A stretch of 64,000 nt of DNA from Ancylobacter vacuolatus (GTDB lineage: Bacteria; Pseudomonadota; Alphaproteobacteria; Rhizobiales; Xanthobacteraceae): NCBI RefSeq assembly GCF_030813595.1, contig NZ_JAUSUH010000011.1, forward strand, positions 158,449 to 222,448, read 5' to 3'. Each line of letters opens with the position of its first letter. The stretch's first letter is position 1. Positions 52,899-61,572 of the stretch are shown here, in pieces. Under the pieces are notes generated by a model. It made no database searches, was not told the DNA's origin, and worked only from the letters and a program-made list of their open reading frames with translations. The position numbers and the translations under genes are program-made.

Positions 52899-53199
52899 GA
52901 GGGTGTCCTGTGCTGATCGTTTGGCTGGGTGATAGCAGCCCCGATCTGAAAATACAATAACGATATAAAGATATCTTTATGTGACGGTCTGGAGCGCCGC
53001 TTTCGGCGCGACGGCCGGCTTGCGCGGGGGTGCGCGCGGGAGGCCTCGGACGGTACGCCCGGAGCCTTTCGCGAGCCTGCCGGAGCCACACGCGGCGTCG
53101 CCCATGCCGGCACGTTCGGCGACGGCGTTACCGGCGCGCCACCAAGCGAGCCCGACGATCAACTCAACAGTGCGGGTGAATTACTGACCAGGGCGATGC
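52899..53199. other. Intergenic region between ptsH stop and ahcY start
   Basis: About 300 bases. The ahcY side (52940-52980) is AT-rich and holds the palindrome listed separately. A small GC hairpin (GCGCCG/CGGCGC, CTTT loop) lies at 52994-53009, perhaps ending the ptsH transcript. The rest has no believable gene. Confidence 0.5.
52965..52980. promoter_or_regulatory. Perfect 16-bp palindrome upstream of ahcY (SahR-like operator)
   Basis: ATAAAGATATCTTTAT is a perfect palindrome in an AT-rich patch, 67 bases before the ahcY ATG. It resembles operators of ArsR-type SAH-sensing regulators (SahR) described for proteobacterial methionine-cycle genes. The match is from memory; the regulator is not in this window. 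Confidence 0.65.
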
Positions 53200-53487
53200 C
53201 TATTCGCCTTCGCCGAAGCGGTCGGACACCAGAGCTTCCAGCGCGTCGATCGCGGCCTGCGCCTGCGGGCCGCTGGCCTCGACGAGAATGGTGGTGCCGG
53301 GCGCGGCGGCGAGCATCATCAGCCCCATGATGGAGCTGCCACCGACCGTCTCGCCGGCGCGGGTCACGCGCACATCGGCGTCGAAGCGTTCCACCGTCTG
53401 CACGAATTTGGCCGAGGCCCGGGCATGCAGTCCGCGCTTGTTGATAATGGCCAGCTCGCGTCGGAGGGCATCGGTCGTGGCGCTCAT
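53200..53487 (-). CDS. ptsH: Phosphocarrier protein HPr
   Basis: 95 residues. NKRGLHARASAKFVQ carries the phospho-acceptor His21, and GGSSIMGLMMLAA the regulatory serine (Ser52) that HprK phosphorylates. It shuttles phosphate from enzyme I to EIIA. The four-base overlap with the EIIA gene indicates coupled translation. No EIIB/EIIC permease is encoded here, as usual for the regulatory PTS of this order. Confidence 0.96.
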   Translation of the reverse strand: MSATTDALRRELAIINKRGLHARASAKFVQTVERFDADVRVTRAGETVGGSSIMGLMMLAAAPGTTILVEASGPQAQAAIDALEALVSDRFGEGE

Positions 53488-53885
53488 TTTCCGGCCAGGA
53501 CGCGGCTGGCGATGTTGATGTATTTGCGCCCGGCCTCCTGGGCCTGGGCCACAGCCTCGCCCATCGGCACCTCACCGCGCACGGTGGCGAGCTTGACCAA
53601 CATCGGCAGGTTGATACCGGCGACCACCTCGATATCCGGCGAGGTCATCACCGAGATGGCGAGATTGGACGGCGTGCCGCCGAACATGTCGGTAAGGATC
53701 ACCACGCCGCCGCCGGTGTTCACCGCCGCGACCGCATCGACGATGTCCTGCCGGCGCCGTTCGATGTCGTCGTCCGGGCCAATGGTGATCGTCTCGATAT
53801 GGGATTGCGGTCCCATGACATGTTCGAGGGCGGCGCGGAATTCGCTGGCAAGGCGTCCGTGCGTTACGAGTACGAGACCTATCAT
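53484..53885 (-). CDS. PTS EIIA component, mannose family
   Basis: 133 residues. MIGLVLVTHGRLASEF has the phospho-acceptor His9; GPDDDIERRRQDIVDAV and VVILTDMFGGTPSNLAI are the other conserved blocks. It accepts phosphate from HPr; in Hyphomicrobiales this EIIA(Man) acts as a regulator rather than in sugar import. GGAG precedes the ATG at 53885 by five bases. It lies between hprK and ptsH. Confidence 0.95.
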   Translation of the reverse strand: MIGLVLVTHGRLASEFRAALEHVMGPQSHIETITIGPDDDIERRRQDIVDAVAAVNTGGGVVILTDMFGGTPSNLAISVMTSPDIEVVAGINLPMLVKLATVRGEVPMGEAVAQAQEAGRKYINIASRVLAGK

Positions 53886-54065
53886 CTTGCTCCGCCGCAC
53901 GTCGGTCGACGCGACTGCAATGCTACTGCCGGAGGCCTTGATATGGGATCGCCCGCCGCCCCCTTTGCGGGGCGCACATCATCGTTGCGCTGCACATGAA
54001 TGGCAAGTACCGCTGGGGAAAATCCGCGCGAGGTCGCAGGCGGCCCGCTGCCGCACCGCGAGAAC

Positions 54066-54545
54066 CTAGTCCGGCGCGGGCTCGGTGAGGAGCAGCGCCA
54101 GCACTTGCTGCACTCCATCCCCGCCCGCGAACACAGGCAGGCGCTCGATTTCCAGCCTCTCGATCACCACACGCCGGGCCGAGGCCTCCGGCAGTCGGGC
54201 GGCGTCAGCGGCGCCGAGATCGACCACCAGATCGATCGCGGCCTCAGCCACAAAGGGCAGGCGCCGCAGGCCGAGCCCGCGCACTTCGATCAGTCCGGCG
54301 AGATTGTGCGGCGCGGCAGCGAACAGCCGCGCCCCCCGCCGCGACAGAAGCACCCGGTCATCGGCCACTAGCTCGGCCGGCGGCGCCAGCCCGCCGCGCC
54401 CGGCCAGGATGAGAGCGAAGGCCAGATGCGACTTGCCCGCCCCCGACGCGCCGCGGATCAGCACCCCCCGGCCGCCGATGCGGACGCAGGAGGCATGCAC
54501 CGAGGGGGGAAGCGGGGCTGCCGCGCTGTCCTTCGCCTGCGCCAT
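54066..54545 (-). CDS. hprK: HPr kinase/phosphorylase, short form
   Basis: 159 residues with only the C-terminal kinase domain: VHASCVRIGGRGVLIRGASGAGKSHLAFALI includes Walker A at 32-39, and LVADDRVLLSR the aspartates that position HPr. The N-terminal domain of the Firmicute enzyme is missing, as in other alphaproteobacteria. It phosphorylates or dephosphorylates HPr on serine. Encoded between the ChvG-like kinase and the EIIA gene, linking envelope sensing to PTS state. Confidence 0.93.
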   Translation of the reverse strand: MAQAKDSAAAPLPPSVHASCVRIGGRGVLIRGASGAGKSHLAFALILAGRGGLAPPAELVADDRVLLSRRGARLFAAAPHNLAGLIEVRGLGLRRLPFVAEAAIDLVVDLGAADAARLPEASARRVVIERLEIERLPVFAGGDGVQQVLALLLTEPAPD

Positions 54546-54557
54546 GAGCTCGCCGCC

Positions 54558-56528
54558 TCAGCTCGCCGGCAGCCGTACGATGAAACGGGCGCCGCCGGGC
54601 GCCGCCACCGGGGCTGAGGGCTCACCATCCAGGCTCGCCACGGCGGCGGCCGTCACGGCAGCAGCCGCCATCTCGTCAGCGGACGCGACAGCAGCGGCGC
54701 TCTTGGCTTTGGCGCGCGAGGCCCTCGGCTTCTTCCCCGCCGGCACCGCCGGGCGGATGTCCGGCGTGCGGGCTTCGGCCGGGCGATTCTCGGCCCAGAT
54801 ACGCCCGCCATGTGCTTCGACGATCTGACGCGAGATCGACAGGCCGAGGCCGGAGTTCTGGCCGAAGCCCTGCTCCTCAGGCCGGTCGGTGTAGAAGCGC
54901 TCGAAGATGCGGCTCACCGCGTGCGGCGGAATGCCCGGCCCGTCATCGTCGACGATGATCTCCACCGTGTCGCGGTGGCGCCGGCAGGTGACGCGGACCT
55001 CCCCGCCCTTGGCCGAGAAGGAGCGGGCATTGTCGATGAGATTGTTGATCACCTGGCCGAGCCGGGAATCATGGCCGGGGATGACATAGGTGGCGCCCGC
55101 CCCCGATCCCGGCGGCGGCTCGAAGGAGAGGCTCACCCGCACCCCGTCGCCGCGCAGCACGTCATTGTGCACGCCGGTGACGGTGTTGAGCAGGCGGACC
55201 AGATCCACCGGCTCCGATTCCTGCCGCTGCAGTTCGGCATCTAGCCGCGACGCATCGGAAATGTCGGTAATCAGGCGATCGAGCCGCTTCACATCGTGCT
55301 GGATCACCTCCAGCAGCCTGCCGCGCGAGACGTCGGACTTCGCCAGCGGCAGGGTCTCCACGGCGGAACGCAGGGAGGTGAGCGGGTTCTTCAACTCGTG
55401 CGAGACGTCGGCGGCAAAGCTCTCGATCGCCTCGATACGCGAATACAGCGCGTCGGTCATGTCGCGCAGCGCGCCGGAGAGATGGCCGATCTCGTCGGAG
55501 CGGCTGGTGAAATCGGGAATCTCGACCCGGGAACGGGTGCGCCGACGCACCCTTTCGGCAGCGTCGGCCAGTTTGCGCACCGGGCCGGCAATGGTGCTGG
55601 CGAGCAGCAGCGACAGCACCACCATAACCGCTATCGCGACCAGGAACACCCGCACGATCACCAGCCGCTCGGCCGCCACCGCCTCATCGATCTCACCCCC
55701 CTGGGTGGAGAGCAGCAGCACGCCGAGAATGGCGCGGAAACGCTGCACCGGCACGGCGACCGAGACGATGACCTGCCCGCGCTCATTGACCTGAACGGCG
55801 CTGGCCTTCTGCCCCTGCAGCGCCTCCATCACCGCCGGGTAGCCCTTGCCATTGTTGGGGCCCAGCTCCTTGTAGAGCGGCAGGTCGCCGCGCTCGAACC
55901 AGAACTTCATGCTGTTCCAGCCGCGCTCCATCCAGTTCGGCTTGGGCGTGGTCGGCGCGGCCATGTCGAAGCGCAGGATTTCGCCACGCGCATAGAGCGA
56001 GCGCGAATCGAGTAGCAGCGCACCGTCGCGGTCATAGATGCGGGCTCGGGTGCCGGTGGGCTCGACGAGGCGCTTGAGCACCGGGGCGACGCGCTCGGGA
56101 TTGATCGGGAATTCGAGCGGGGCGAAGCCGTCCTCGCCGGGGCCGTAGCTCTCGCCCGCCCTCAGCTCCAGCAGCCGCTCGGGGTCGATGGTGATGGCGT
56201 TGGTCTCGACCTGCGCCGAGGCGGCGATCGCGCCGGCGATGATCTCGCCCTGCACGATCAGGCTCTGCACCCGCGCATCGATCAGCCCGGCGCGGAATTC
56301 GGAGAGGTAGAGAATGCCCGACACCAGCACGCACATGCCGGCAAGGTTGAGCAGCACGATCCGGCGGGTAAGGCTGGAAAAGCTCTTGAAGGCGACGAAG
56401 TTGCGCGCCCGGCGCAAGGCGCCGAGAAGCCCCGCCCGCTCAGGCGAGCGGAACGGCCTGTCAGTCGGGTCCCCGTCCTCGACGACCGCATGGCCGGCGC
56501 CGTTCCGGGTCAGTTCCGGATCGAGCAA
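54558..56528 (-). CDS. chvG: ChvG/ExoS-type sensor histidine kinase
   Basis: 656 residues. One membrane helix near residue 60 (VLLNLAGMCVLVSGILYLSEF), a periplasmic sensor region (about 80-285), a second helix (VFLVAIAVMVVLSLLLAS), a HAMP domain, then FAADVSHELKNPLTSLRSAVETL with the phospho-accepting histidine and an ATPase domain (NLIDNARSFSAKGG, DDDGPGIP, GLGLSISRQIVEAHGG). An Ala/Lys-rich insert lies in the last 70 residues. ChvG senses acid and cell-wall stress, activating ChvI; in several members a periplasmic partner, ExoR, holds it off. The start is a TTG at 56528, with AGGGGG just upstream. Confidence 0.95.
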   Translation of the reverse strand: MLDPELTRNGAGHAVVEDGDPTDRPFRSPERAGLLGALRRARNFVAFKSFSSLTRRIVLLNLAGMCVLVSGILYLSEFRAGLIDARVQSLIVQGEIIAGAIAASAQVETNAITIDPERLLELRAGESYGPGEDGFAPLEFPINPERVAPVLKRLVEPTGTRARIYDRDGALLLDSRSLYARGEILRFDMAAPTTPKPNWMERGWNSMKFWFERGDLPLYKELGPNNGKGYPAVMEALQGQKASAVQVNERGQVIVSVAVPVQRFRAILGVLLLSTQGGEIDEAVAAERLVIVRVFLVAIAVMVVLSLLLASTIAGPVRKLADAAERVRRRTRSRVEIPDFTSRSDEIGHLSGALRDMTDALYSRIEAIESFAADVSHELKNPLTSLRSAVETLPLAKSDVSRGRLLEVIQHDVKRLDRLITDISDASRLDAELQRQESEPVDLVRLLNTVTGVHNDVLRGDGVRVSLSFEPPPGSGAGATYVIPGHDSRLGQVINNLIDNARSFSAKGGEVRVTCRRHRDTVEIIVDDDGPGIPPHAVSRIFERFYTDRPEEQGFGQNSGLGLSISRQIVEAHGGRIWAENRPAEARTPDIRPAVPAGKKPRASRAKAKSAAAVASADEMAAAAVTAAAVASLDGEPSAPVAAPGGARFIVRLPAS

Positions 56529-56535
56529 GGACCCC

Positions 56536-57234
56536 CTACTCCTTGAAGCGGTAGCCGACGCCGTACAGCGTCTCGATCATCTCGAAATTGTCGTCCGTCA
56601 CCTTGAACTTCTTGCGCAGCCGCTTGATGTGGCTGTCGATGGTGCGGTCGTCGACATAGACCTGGTCGTCATAGGCGGCATCCATCAGCGCGTTTCGGCT
56701 CTTCACCACGCCCGGCCGGGTCGCCAGCGCCTGGAGGATGAGGAACTCGGTCACGGTAAGGGTGACGTTCTCGCCCTTCCACGTGCAGGTGTGGCGCTCG
56801 GGGTCCATGCGCAGCAGGCCGCGCTCCAGCACCTTGGCGCTGTCGGTCTCGCGCGGAAGGCTGCCATCCTTGGGAGCGAAGCGGCGCAACACCGCCTTCA
56901 CACGCTCCACCAGCAGGCGCTGGGAGAACGGCTTCTTGATGAAGTCGTCGGCGCCCATCTTGAGGCCAAACAACTCGTCGATCTCGTCATCCTTGGAGGT
57001 GAGGAAGATGACCGGCATGTCGCTCTTCTGCCGCAGCCGGCGCAGCAACTCCATGCCGTCCATGCGCGGCATCTTGATGTCGAAGATGGCAAGGTCGGGC
57101 GGGTTGGTCTTGAAGCCGTCCAGGGCGGTGGCGCCGTCGGTGTACGTCTGGATGCGATAGCCCTCCGACTCCAGGGCGATGGAAACGGAGGTAAGAATGT
57201 TGCGATCGTCGTCGACGAGAGCGATGGTCGGCAT
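56536..57234 (-). CDS. chvI: ChvI-type OmpR-family response regulator
   Basis: 232 residues. Receiver domain with acidic pocket VDDD and phospho-acceptor Asp52 ([15 protein letters not shown]), Lys in LTSKDDE, then a winged helix ([75 protein letters not shown]). It controls envelope, exopolysaccharide and virulence/symbiosis genes in relatives. Next to chvG (7-base gap). In relatives pckA is the divergent neighbour; here a HugZ-like gene and then a PckA-derived gene follow. Confidence 0.97.
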   Translation of the reverse strand: MPTIALVDDDRNILTSVSIALESEGYRIQTYTDGATALDGFKTNPPDLAIFDIKMPRMDGMELLRRLRQKSDMPVIFLTSKDDEIDELFGLKMGADDFIKKPFSQRLLVERVKAVLRRFAPKDGSLPRETDSAKVLERGLLRMDPERHTCTWKGENVTLTVTEFLILQALATRPGVVKSRNALMDAAYDDQVYVDDRTIDSHIKRLRKKFKVTDDNFEMIETLYGVGYRFKE

Positions 57235-57422
57235 CTGCGCACTTTCCTGTTCGGCGGCGGTACACGAAGGGGTGAACCCCGCCGGCGTGGCCACAATGTG
57301 ACACGCAAACTGATTCAGCGGAAATTAGCGCGTTTCGCGCCCGCCCGCCAATTGTGGCGAAGCGCTTGACGGCGGGAGCCGCGACGCACACCTCTTGGGC
57401 ATATAGGGCGGAGCGTTTCCAT

Positions 57423-58172
57423 ATGTCACAGATCTCATCCGCGTCAGACACGTTCGACCCGGCGCGGGCCGTCAAGCGCCTCATCCGCGAGAGCCAGACC
57501 GCAGCCCTCGCCACCCTCGATGCCGATGGCGGCCCCTATGCCTCGCTGGTGCAACTCGCCACCCTGCCCGATGGCGCGCCGCTGCTTCTGCTCTCCCAGC
57601 TTGCCCGCCACACCGCAAACCTCCAGCGCGACGCCCGCGTTTCGCTGCTGGTCGACGAGCACCGGCTGGGCGACGAATTGCAGGGTGCCCGCGCGGGGCT
57701 GAAGGGCCGCATCCAGGCCATCAGCGATCCCGACATGCTGGCCACGGCGCGCCGACGCTTTCTCGCCCGGCACCCGGATGCGGCCGGTTTCGCCGGCTTC
57801 AGCGATTTCGCCTTCTATCGGGTGGAGGTGGAGAGCGCCCATCTGGTCGCCGGCTTCGGGCGAATCAAGGATGTGGACGGCGCCGCCCTGTCCACCCGCA
57901 TCGACGATGCCGCCGGGGTGCTGGCGGCCGAGGAGGGCGCGGTGGCGCACATGAATGCCGAGCATACCGACGCCATCCAGCTCTATGCTCTTCACCTCAT
58001 CGGCACCGGCCCCGGCCACTGGAAACTGGTTGGCCTCGACCCCGAGGGCTGCGACCTGATGGACGGGGCGCAGGTGCGCCGGCTCGATTTCAGCCACCGT
58101 GTCACCAATGCGCAGGAGATGCGCGCCGCACTGGTCGAGCGCGCAAATACCGCCCGGGCGGCAGCGGTGTGA
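57423..58172 (+). CDS. HugZ-family pyridoxamine-5'-phosphate-oxidase-like protein
   Basis: 249 residues. An FMN-binding split-barrel domain (about 15-150: FDPARAVKRLIRESQTAALATLDADGGPYASLVQLATLPDGAPLLLLSQLARHTANLQRDARVSLLV) is followed by a DUF2470 domain (EEGAVAHMNAEHTDAIQLYALHL). HugZ binds and can open haem in pathogens that take up iron, but many family members have no proven role. The ATG at 57423 is preferred. It is divergent from chvI and could share its promoter region. Confidence 0.88.
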   Translation: MSQISSASDTFDPARAVKRLIRESQTAALATLDADGGPYASLVQLATLPDGAPLLLLSQLARHTANLQRDARVSLLVDEHRLGDELQGARAGLKGRIQAISDPDMLATARRRFLARHPDAAGFAGFSDFAFYRVEVESAHLVAGFGRIKDVDGAALSTRIDDAAGVLAAEEGAVAHMNAEHTDAIQLYALHLIGTGPGHWKLVGLDPEGCDLMDGAQVRRLDFSHRVTNAQEMRAALVERANTARAAAV

Positions 58173-58291
58173 GAATTAACCTACCGACGACAATCCCCGC
58201 TTTGGCCACAGAATCGTCTCGGAAACTCGCGCAAAACGCCCCTTTGGCCTCCCATCGTCCCACCTCCTGTCATGCGTAGGAGGAGCCGACC

Positions 58292-59848
58292 GTGAAGCAA
58301 ACCGGCACGCAGAGCGACCATTCCCGCCTTGAGGGCCTCGACCATGCCGGCACCGGCCGGGTGTTTTGGAACCTCGGGATGGCGTCCCTGTGCGAGCGCG
58401 CCGTGGCGCGCGGCGAAGTGCGACTTTCCGAGGCCGGCGCGCTGGTCGTCACCACCGTCCAGAGCGGCCAGGAAATCAGCCTCGTGCGGGTCGACGACAC
58501 GGCGAGGGCGAGCGGCGAGCCGCTGCCGGAGACCGTCTCGGGATATGCCTCCGTCCTCACCCGCGCGCAGTTCGAGGCCCTGAAGACCGACCTGCTCGCT
58601 TATGTCGGCCGCCGCACCCTTTTCGGGCAGGATCTGTGCGTCGAGGCCGGGGCCGGCCAACGCCTTCCGCTGCGAGTCCTGTCCGATCAGGCCTGGCACG
58701 CGCTCCTCAGCCGCCACCTCATGCGCCCCTGCGAGGCAACGGACATGGGCGAGACCGTGCCGCGCCTCACGGTCCTGTGCGCGCCGGGCTTTCGCCCCAC
58801 CCCCGAGACCCATGGCGTAGCAGCGGATGGCGCCATTGCGCTGGACCTCGCCAACGGGCTGGCGCTCATCGCCGGCACGGCGCGCAGCGAGGCGATCCGC
58901 GCGGCGCTCGCCCGCCTGATCGACGGCCCGCTCACTGACGCGGGCGTGCTGCCGCTCGACGGTGTCGCCGCCATTGGCACGGCCGGCAGGGTGGCCCTTT
59001 TCCTCGGCACCGCCGGCGCCGGCAAGAGCACGCTCGCCGGCGCCCTTGCAAGGGGACAGGGGGAGGATGGCGCACCCGCGCGCCTCGTGGATGGCGCGCT
59101 CGGCTGGGGTGAGGACGGGCTCGTCGCGCTGGAGAACGCCGCCTATGCCCGGCCCGCCGACCTCGCCCGCCTGGCGCACGAGGCACCGGGCTTTGGCGCC
59201 GTGCTGGAGAATATCGCCCTCGATCCCGCCAGCCGCACGCCCGACCTGGCCGAGGCGGCAAACACGGACGTGTCCCGGGTCATTCTTGCCCAGCCTTCCA
59301 CCGATGGCGCGCGCGAGCCCAAGCTGGGCCCGCCGGCGCAACTGTTCGTGCTGGTGCAGGACGCCAGCGGCGCGCTCCCCGCCATTGCCCGGCTGAACCC
59401 GGCGCAGGCGCTCGCCCATTGCCTTGCCTGCATGGACGCCACCCCGGCGCTGGCGGAGCTTTATGGCCCCCGCCTGCACGATCTCCTGGCAGGTCACGCG
59501 CCTGGCTGCTGGCTGGTCAATACCGGCTGGATCGGCGGGGCCGCCGGCGTGGGAAGGCGGGTGTCGCTGGAGGCCAGCCGCCGCCTCGTGGATGCGGCGC
59601 AGGCGGGCGAGCTGGCTACGGGTGACTGGCGCACTGATCCGCATTTCGGTTTCGAGGTGCCGACCGCGCTGGAAGGCATCGACCCCCGCCTGCTCGATCC
59701 GGCGCGGGCTTTCGCCAACCGGAGCGCCCATGACGCGGCCGCCCGCGCGCTGGCGGGGGAGTTCGCCGCCCGCCTCGCCCGCTTGGAGACGGCGTTGGGC
59801 GAGGAAGCGCGCGACACGCAGCCGGGGATGGCTGTCGCCGCGGAATAG
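58292..59848 (+). CDS. Diverged phosphoenolpyruvate carboxykinase (ATP) homologue, probable pseudoenzyme
   Basis: 518 residues, aligning by eye over its whole length with PckA. Conserved landmarks: VFWNLGMASLCERAVARGE, FEALKTDLLAYVGRRTLFGQDL, LPLRVLSDQAWHALLSRHLMRP, a P-loop GTAGAGKST at 239-247, GWGEDGLVALENAAYA, FGAVLENIALD, CWLVNTGWIGGAAGVGRRV (Cys406) and WRTDPHFGFEVP. Normal signatures are lost: HTGRSPKDKF reads VQSGQEISLV, GGTSYAGEMKKS reads AGTARSEAIRA, MHCSANVG reads LPLDGVAAIG, IGDDEHGWG reads LVDGALGWG, and a block with TFSTCFGAPFMP is deleted. These hold the metal, oxaloacetate and phosphate ligands. The frame is fully open, so either decay is early or the protein has a new role. 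Confidence 0.82.
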   Translation: MKQTGTQSDHSRLEGLDHAGTGRVFWNLGMASLCERAVARGEVRLSEAGALVVTTVQSGQEISLVRVDDTARASGEPLPETVSGYASVLTRAQFEALKTDLLAYVGRRTLFGQDLCVEAGAGQRLPLRVLSDQAWHALLSRHLMRPCEATDMGETVPRLTVLCAPGFRPTPETHGVAADGAIALDLANGLALIAGTARSEAIRAALARLIDGPLTDAGVLPLDGVAAIGTAGRVALFLGTAGAGKSTLAGALARGQGEDGAPARLVDGALGWGEDGLVALENAAYARPADLARLAHEAPGFGAVLENIALDPASRTPDLAEAANTDVSRVILAQPSTDGAREPKLGPPAQLFVLVQDASGALPAIARLNPAQALAHCLACMDATPALAELYGPRLHDLLAGHAPGCWLVNTGWIGGAAGVGRRVSLEASRRLVDAAQAGELATGDWRTDPHFGFEVPTALEGIDPRLLDPARAFANRSAHDAAARALAGEFAARLARLETALGEEARDTQPGMAVAAE

Positions 59849-59870
59849 CGTCGCCGCCCGCGCGTCCCTC

Positions 59871-61379
59871 CTACAGGAAGTACAGCCAGGTCAGCAGCGC
59901 GAAGCAGGGCAGCAGGAACAGGCCGGACCACGCCATGTAGCCGAAGAAGCTTGGCATGGCGACGCCGCGGCTCTTGGCGATGGCCAGCACCATGAAATTG
60001 GGCGCGTTGCCGATATAGGTCAGCGCGCCCATGAAAACCGCGCCGGCCGAAACCGCCTCCAGCGTCACCGCATGGCGCGTCATCAGCTCCTGCGCGTCGC
60101 CTCCGGCGAGGTTGAAGAAGACGAGATAGGTCGGTGCGTTGTCGAGAAAGCCGGAGAGCAGACCTGTCATCCAGAAATAGCCGGCATTCACCGGCCCGCC
60201 AGCCTCATCCGTCACCAGCGCCACCAGCGGCGCGAGCGCTCCGTCGGGCCCGGCCCGCAGGATGGCGATGACGGGGATGATGGTAAGGAAGATCGCCGCG
60301 AACAGCTTGGCGACCTCGCGGATCGGCTCCCAGTCGAAGCCGTTGCGCTCACGGATGAAAGCGGGGGTGATCCAGATCGAAATGCCGGCCAGCGCCAGCA
60401 GGCTGAGGTCGCGGGTGATTGAGGGCAGCGGCAGATGGGTGCCGAGAATGTTGAACTCAATGCCCGGCTTCCACAGCGCGCTCATCAGGATGGCGGCAAT
60501 GACGCCGCCCAGCAGCGGCAGGTTGCACAGGCCGCGCAGGCCGAGGCGCTCCGTGTCGGGGGTCGGGTCCGGCTTGCGCGGCAGCTTTTCCTCGCGCGCA
60601 TAGAAGTGGCGGTCGAGCAGGTAGAAGGCGCCCAGCAGCAGCGCTGCCACCAGCGCCGTGTCGTGGAACAAATGCTTGGTGGTCCAGAAGAAATCGACGC
60701 CCTTGAGGAAGCCGAGGAACAGCGGCGGGTCGCCCAGCGGGGTGAGCGAGCCACCGATATTCGACACCAGGAAGATAAAGAACACCACCGTGTGCACGTT
60801 GAAGCGCCGCTCGTCATTGGCGCGCAGCAGCGGGCGGATCAGCACCATAGAGGCGCCAGTGGTGCCGATCAGGCTTGCCAGCACCGTACCTATGGCGAGC
60901 AGCGCCGTGTTCACCCCCGGGCTGCCATGCAGATTACCGGTGAGCAGGATGCCGCCCGAAATGGTGAACAGCGCGAAGAGCAGGATGATGAAGGGGATGT
61001 ATTCCAGCAGGGCCGCATGGGCCACCTCATGGGTGGCGAGCCCGCCGCCATAGGTGGCGATGAACGGCACCAGGAAGGCCAGCGCCCAGAACAGCGCCAC
61101 CTTGCCATAATGGTGGTGCCAGAAATGCCCGGCGAGCAGCGGAATGACAGCGATCGACAGCAGCATGCCGACAAAGGGCAGGCCCCAGGCGAGCGGCAGC
61201 TGCGCCCCGTCTATGCCCACGCCCTCAGCGGCCTGGGCCGGCAGGGCCGCCCCGACCAGCAGCGCGGCGAGCAGCCCAAGGCCGCGAAAGGCACAGCCCC
61301 GGACCAAAACGCGCGGCAGAGAAAAGCGGGGCAGAGCAAGGCGCAGGACGGCACGCGCGGCGGCTTTCGTGGTCGTCAT
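59871..61379 (-). CDS. Sodium:proton antiporter (NhaD/UIT6-type)
   Basis: 502 residues. An N-terminal signal-like segment (LGLLAALLVGAALPAQAAE) precedes about twelve membrane helices in two related halves. Motifs include FTISGGILLTGNLHGSPGVNTALLAIGTVLASLIGTTGASMVLIRPLL and VVFFIFLVSNIGGSLTPLGDPPLFLGFLKG, with LSGFLDNAPTYLVFFNLAGG in the second half; the paired polar-helix motifs match NhaD-like and related ion transporters of the ArsB/NhaD superfamily. It likely swaps Na+ for H+. No regulatory partner is close. Convergent with the PckA-like gene, 22 bases apart. Confidence 0.88.
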   Translation of the reverse strand: MTTTKAAARAVLRLALPRFSLPRVLVRGCAFRGLGLLAALLVGAALPAQAAEGVGIDGAQLPLAWGLPFVGMLLSIAVIPLLAGHFWHHHYGKVALFWALAFLVPFIATYGGGLATHEVAHAALLEYIPFIILLFALFTISGGILLTGNLHGSPGVNTALLAIGTVLASLIGTTGASMVLIRPLLRANDERRFNVHTVVFFIFLVSNIGGSLTPLGDPPLFLGFLKGVDFFWTTKHLFHDTALVAALLLGAFYLLDRHFYAREEKLPRKPDPTPDTERLGLRGLCNLPLLGGVIAAILMSALWKPGIEFNILGTHLPLPSITRDLSLLALAGISIWITPAFIRERNGFDWEPIREVAKLFAAIFLTIIPVIAILRAGPDGALAPLVALVTDEAGGPVNAGYFWMTGLLSGFLDNAPTYLVFFNLAGGDAQELMTRHAVTLEAVSAGAVFMGALTYIGNAPNFMVLAIAKSRGVAMPSFFGYMAWSGLFLLPCFALLTWLYFL

Positions 61380-61572
61380 CAGTCTCCCCCGGATCGGCGC
61401 TCCCCGCGCTGGAATCCGGTTAGCAACCAGCCGTCGGAGTGTCGAGCGAAACCGCAGCTCGGCGGCCTGATATTACCGATGCGCGGAAGCGAAAGGTGCG
61501 CCCTTTGCGACCCGCGCCCCGGTGCGCTAGACGAGGCAGCATGGTGGCCACCCGGCCGACCTTGAGGATGCC

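Noticed and set aside
51000..52916. 638-codon open frame on the plus strand, opposite ahcY
   Set aside because: Antisense to the highly conserved ahcY gene; the translation is rich in Asp, His and Arg with no domain.
52981..53199. Small open frames between ptsH and ahcY
   Set aside because: No ribosome site, biased composition (Arg, Ala, Gly) and no recognisable motif; treated as noncoding.
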